Source: Pseudomonas iridis | Lineage (GTDB): Bacteria > Pseudomonadota > Gammaproteobacteria > Pseudomonadales > Pseudomonadaceae | NCBI RefSeq assembly: GCF_017980685.1 | Contig: NZ_JACXXO010000004.1 | Location: forward strand, 62,001 to 126,000 | Direction of reading: 5' to 3' | Length of the DNA stretch: 64,000 nucleotides | Part shown: piece by piece, positions 63,001-64,000 of the stretch | Position numbering within the stretch: the first letter of the stretch is position 1 | Layout of the letters: each line of letters starts with the position of its first letter | Translations under genes and position numbers: made by a program | Notes under the pieces: model-generated | Database searches by the model: none | Told to the model about the DNA's origin: nothing | Seen by the model: only the letters and a program-made list of their open reading frames with translations

Positions 63001-63998
63001 TCGCTGACCACTGTTACGTGGCTTCCCAGCGCATGCTGAACCGTCTCGGGCGTGGCGAATCGTAATCTTGCGGAATCCAGCCAGCCCCCCGCATCGGTGA
63101 AATCGCGGCGCATCAGCACGTCGTAGATCAAACGCTTCTCCGGCGGCGCAGGTTCGCTTCCCTCCTGTTTGCCGTCATCGATCAGGATCCCCAGCTTGCC
63201 CTTGGGATGGCGGTGGTCGATATACACCGTTGCAATCAGGCGAAAATCATCGGCATCGGCAGGGCCGGCGTCCGCACTGTACACATTCAACGGCGCCGAC
63301 CACTGACCGCCCTGTGTCATGAAAGCCAGGTTGACGCTTAATTTGTCCGTTATGGACGAGGCCGGCGGATCCGACGCGTCTGCCCCCTTGACCAGCTCGG
63401 CCCACACCAGGCACACGCGACCGTTCCACAACACCGGGCGGATATCCAGCACCGTGCCGACCGGTTGAATGTCCGCAGCCTGCCATTCACCCCAGGCCGC
63501 CGGATTGACGGTCAGGCTGGAGGGCGTGAGCTCAATATCGGCCTTGCGCGTGAAATACTGGAAAGGTTGCACCCGCTGCCGACCGACGAAGTAGTAAACG
63601 GCCTTGTCCGGCGTGGCGCCATCCATGTAGGCGCTGATGACATCCAGGTCGCAGATCTGCTCGAATGCCTGCAAGTAATTGCGCAAAGCCGCCTGCACCG
63701 AATCGGTGGTCAGGCGCGTCTGATTGAGGTCGTTTTCCAGCGTTCGGAACAGGCTGGTCTTGCGTTGACGGACGAATGGATTGAGATAGTTTTCCGGGTA
63801 CAGCGTGATCAACTGCGCCGCGGCCCAGTCGGGATAATTGTTGTAGATCTGCCACAGCTCAAGATCCTCACTCGGGAACTGATGCTGGGCAAAACCGGGC
63901 TCCAGCTTGCGATACACCGCATGAATGTATTGCTGCGCAGCACTGGTCGCTTCGGCCACCGCAGAGGTTTTCACCGCAAAGGAGTCCAGTGGATCCAT
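60048..63998 (-). CDS. Tc toxin A-subunit-like protein, C-terminal portion (gene runs off the window)
   Basis: The 1316 visible residues match the second half of TcA, the pore-forming subunit of insecticidal Tc complexes. About 5-125 is the segment preceding the neuraminidase-like region (KTSAVAEATSAAQQYIHAV, YPENYLNPFVRQRKTSLFRTLE). Residues 125-450 are beta-rich. RLNTLRNGMTIDGKLMDVPLF (about 734-754) is a strong family mark. A long helical translocation domain with coiled coil follows (about 800-1000). The TcB-binding-like end has HPGHYCRQINSVEVDLPVLTGPY and SITDAIITIRLTAK. The frame is open to the window edge and the first methionine is probably internal; roughly 1000 or more N-terminal residues should lie outside. 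No tcB or tcC is seen downstream. Confidence 0.88.
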   Translation of the reverse strand: MDPLDSFAVKTSAVAEATSAAQQYIHAVYRKLEPGFAQHQFPSEDLELWQIYNNYPDWAAAQLITLYPENYLNPFVRQRKTSLFRTLENDLNQTRLTTDSVQAALRNYLQAFEQICDLDVISAYMDGATPDKAVYYFVGRQRVQPFQYFTRKADIELTPSSLTVNPAAWGEWQAADIQPVGTVLDIRPVLWNGRVCLVWAELVKGADASDPPASSITDKLSVNLAFMTQGGQWSAPLNVYSADAGPADADDFRLIATVYIDHRHPKGKLGILIDDGKQEGSEPAPPEKRLIYDVLMRRDFTDAGGWLDSARLRFATPETVQHALGSHVTVVSEVASPGSMSEFLDLQVAAMRVGTDDVVTVNGLCWPTGMAAGVDPVFVLKLVNPAEGDAEPISKPFSRAGDWATEPLTFRRHAGSWPIPTKFTLKAEMLEYGGKEFSLTIVDLPNFIPPVLLKNTRDAAQFLSFQLPSPYLDCVRANTLFGPELVQRSAVSTAAVLNWDTQFIEEPPPYGKSIYEPNGAFDGANGLYFWELFFYLAMLVATRLSVEERFAEAQQWLHYEFDPQATADLSGAAPKPDYWRCRPLTNDLGNPGSEALSPLDPDAIGFAAPRHFRIYVFIFYVKNLMAWGDWYYRQLTRDALVAAKLCYVQAGFLMGKAPLARAVTRWETDTLGNLLEKSCTHPQLEQFEQTLDFSLADVGPGSDVPPQLGLLGSEPFRKPINQPLLDLFTAPEERLNTLRNGMTIDGKLMDVPLFSPPTDPNQLLRDLAAGGGGAPRPMGGRLVVNAYRWRVTYEVALRAVQALQDWGGQVLNLLERRDRAQQEELQQTHMMELGDFAQQMQEEAIAQSQASVRALEQSRAVAQQRAEAYAQRYEENVSTVEYEVMTDLKHSKSLSLQAKILKPTGAVIAALPKIFGMSNGGMKPENSIDALCFGLEIASSILQNEADVKSTTESYRRRRDEWGLQRDQALAEVAAIDAQIEAQRHAVDAARINLAQTTRANAQALVLFNFLKKRATNSELFGWMLGQLKALHYQAYDAVVSLCLSAQASMNADTGDYDSQIPLPQVWLDQRHGLTAGEHLRAHLLRMEREHLQRYERRLELVKTVSLRKLFDDPIERQVGVDSWADALKQLQNTGELEFQLTQLLFDRDHPGHYCRQINSVEVDLPVLTGPYENVRATLVQLESKTATRATTQSVQYLHNPVTAAPSDVVINLRSGQQIALSAGIADNGLSAMRPEEGLLNPFEHTGAVSRWLLRFPWWDKEPQVSMLQSITDAIITIRLTAKVGEPTFTQKVVDLMTLAESDAQNNIAKGAGNHE

Positions 63999-64000
63999 GC

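Overview
The window is a stretch of chromosome from a fluorescent-type Pseudomonas, most likely the P. fluorescens group. The evidence is a MvaT nucleoid protein, an OprD-family porin, OprL-type Pal, a GC-rich coding style, and many REP pairs (REPINs) whose cores are GAGCCTGCTCGCGAA or GCTGGCTTGCCAGCGATG. Nearly everything up to about 55.3 kb is ordinary core genome with dense, well-recognised genes. The last 8.7 kb is accessory.

Layout. 0-5.7 kb: glycine cleavage and serine deamination (gcvP, sdaA, gcvT) with repeats in both gaps. 6.1-8.5 kb: a cold-shock protein, an RDD membrane protein, nadA and tRNA-Lys. 8.5-21.0 kb: one long minus-strand run, which in transcription order is a zinc-ribbon regulator, aspS, yebC, ruvC-ruvA-ruvB, the complete Tol-Pal operon (ybgC-tolQ-tolR-tolA-tolB-pal-cpoB), then queE-queC. 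21.1-26.0 kb: a ribbon-helix-helix protein, Dps, a membrane-anchored cold-shock-domain protein, slyX, a HIT protein and an OprD-family porin. 26.1-33.1 kb: an MscS channel, yajQ, panE, an orphan sensor kinase, a PduO-type cobalamin adenosyltransferase, a Nudix-ThiE fusion and a GST. 33.2-41.8 kb: argJ, secA, a DciA-like DUF721 protein, a HerA-like ATPase and a chemoreceptor. 42.1-48.4 kb: a three-gene glycosyltransferase/deacetylase/membrane-protein cassette, a 58-residue protein, purU, mvaT and sbcB. 48.5-55.3 kb: a six-gene overlapping operon (RDD, SpoIIM-like, DUF4129, DUF4350, MoxR ATPase, DUF58).

The accessory end holds two very large, overlapping minus-strand genes. The upstream one, open at the window edge, is the C-terminal portion of a Tc (toxin complex) A-subunit-like protein. 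The downstream one encodes 1567 residues: an N-terminal jelly-roll-like segment followed by alternating copies of two beta-type modules, an invasin/Big_1-like Ig module and a second module that I do not recognise. No TcB or TcC gene is present in the window. This pair is the best candidate for something not yet described.

Other points of interest are a terminator-like hairpin in the yajQ leader, mutually exclusive inverted repeats after gcvT, an 85-bp tandem repeat built on the CCCTCTCC family of intergenic repeats, and a membrane-anchored cold-shock domain. No IS element, prophage, CRISPR array, rRNA or replication origin was seen. All homology statements come from reading the sequence and from memory; no searches were run.
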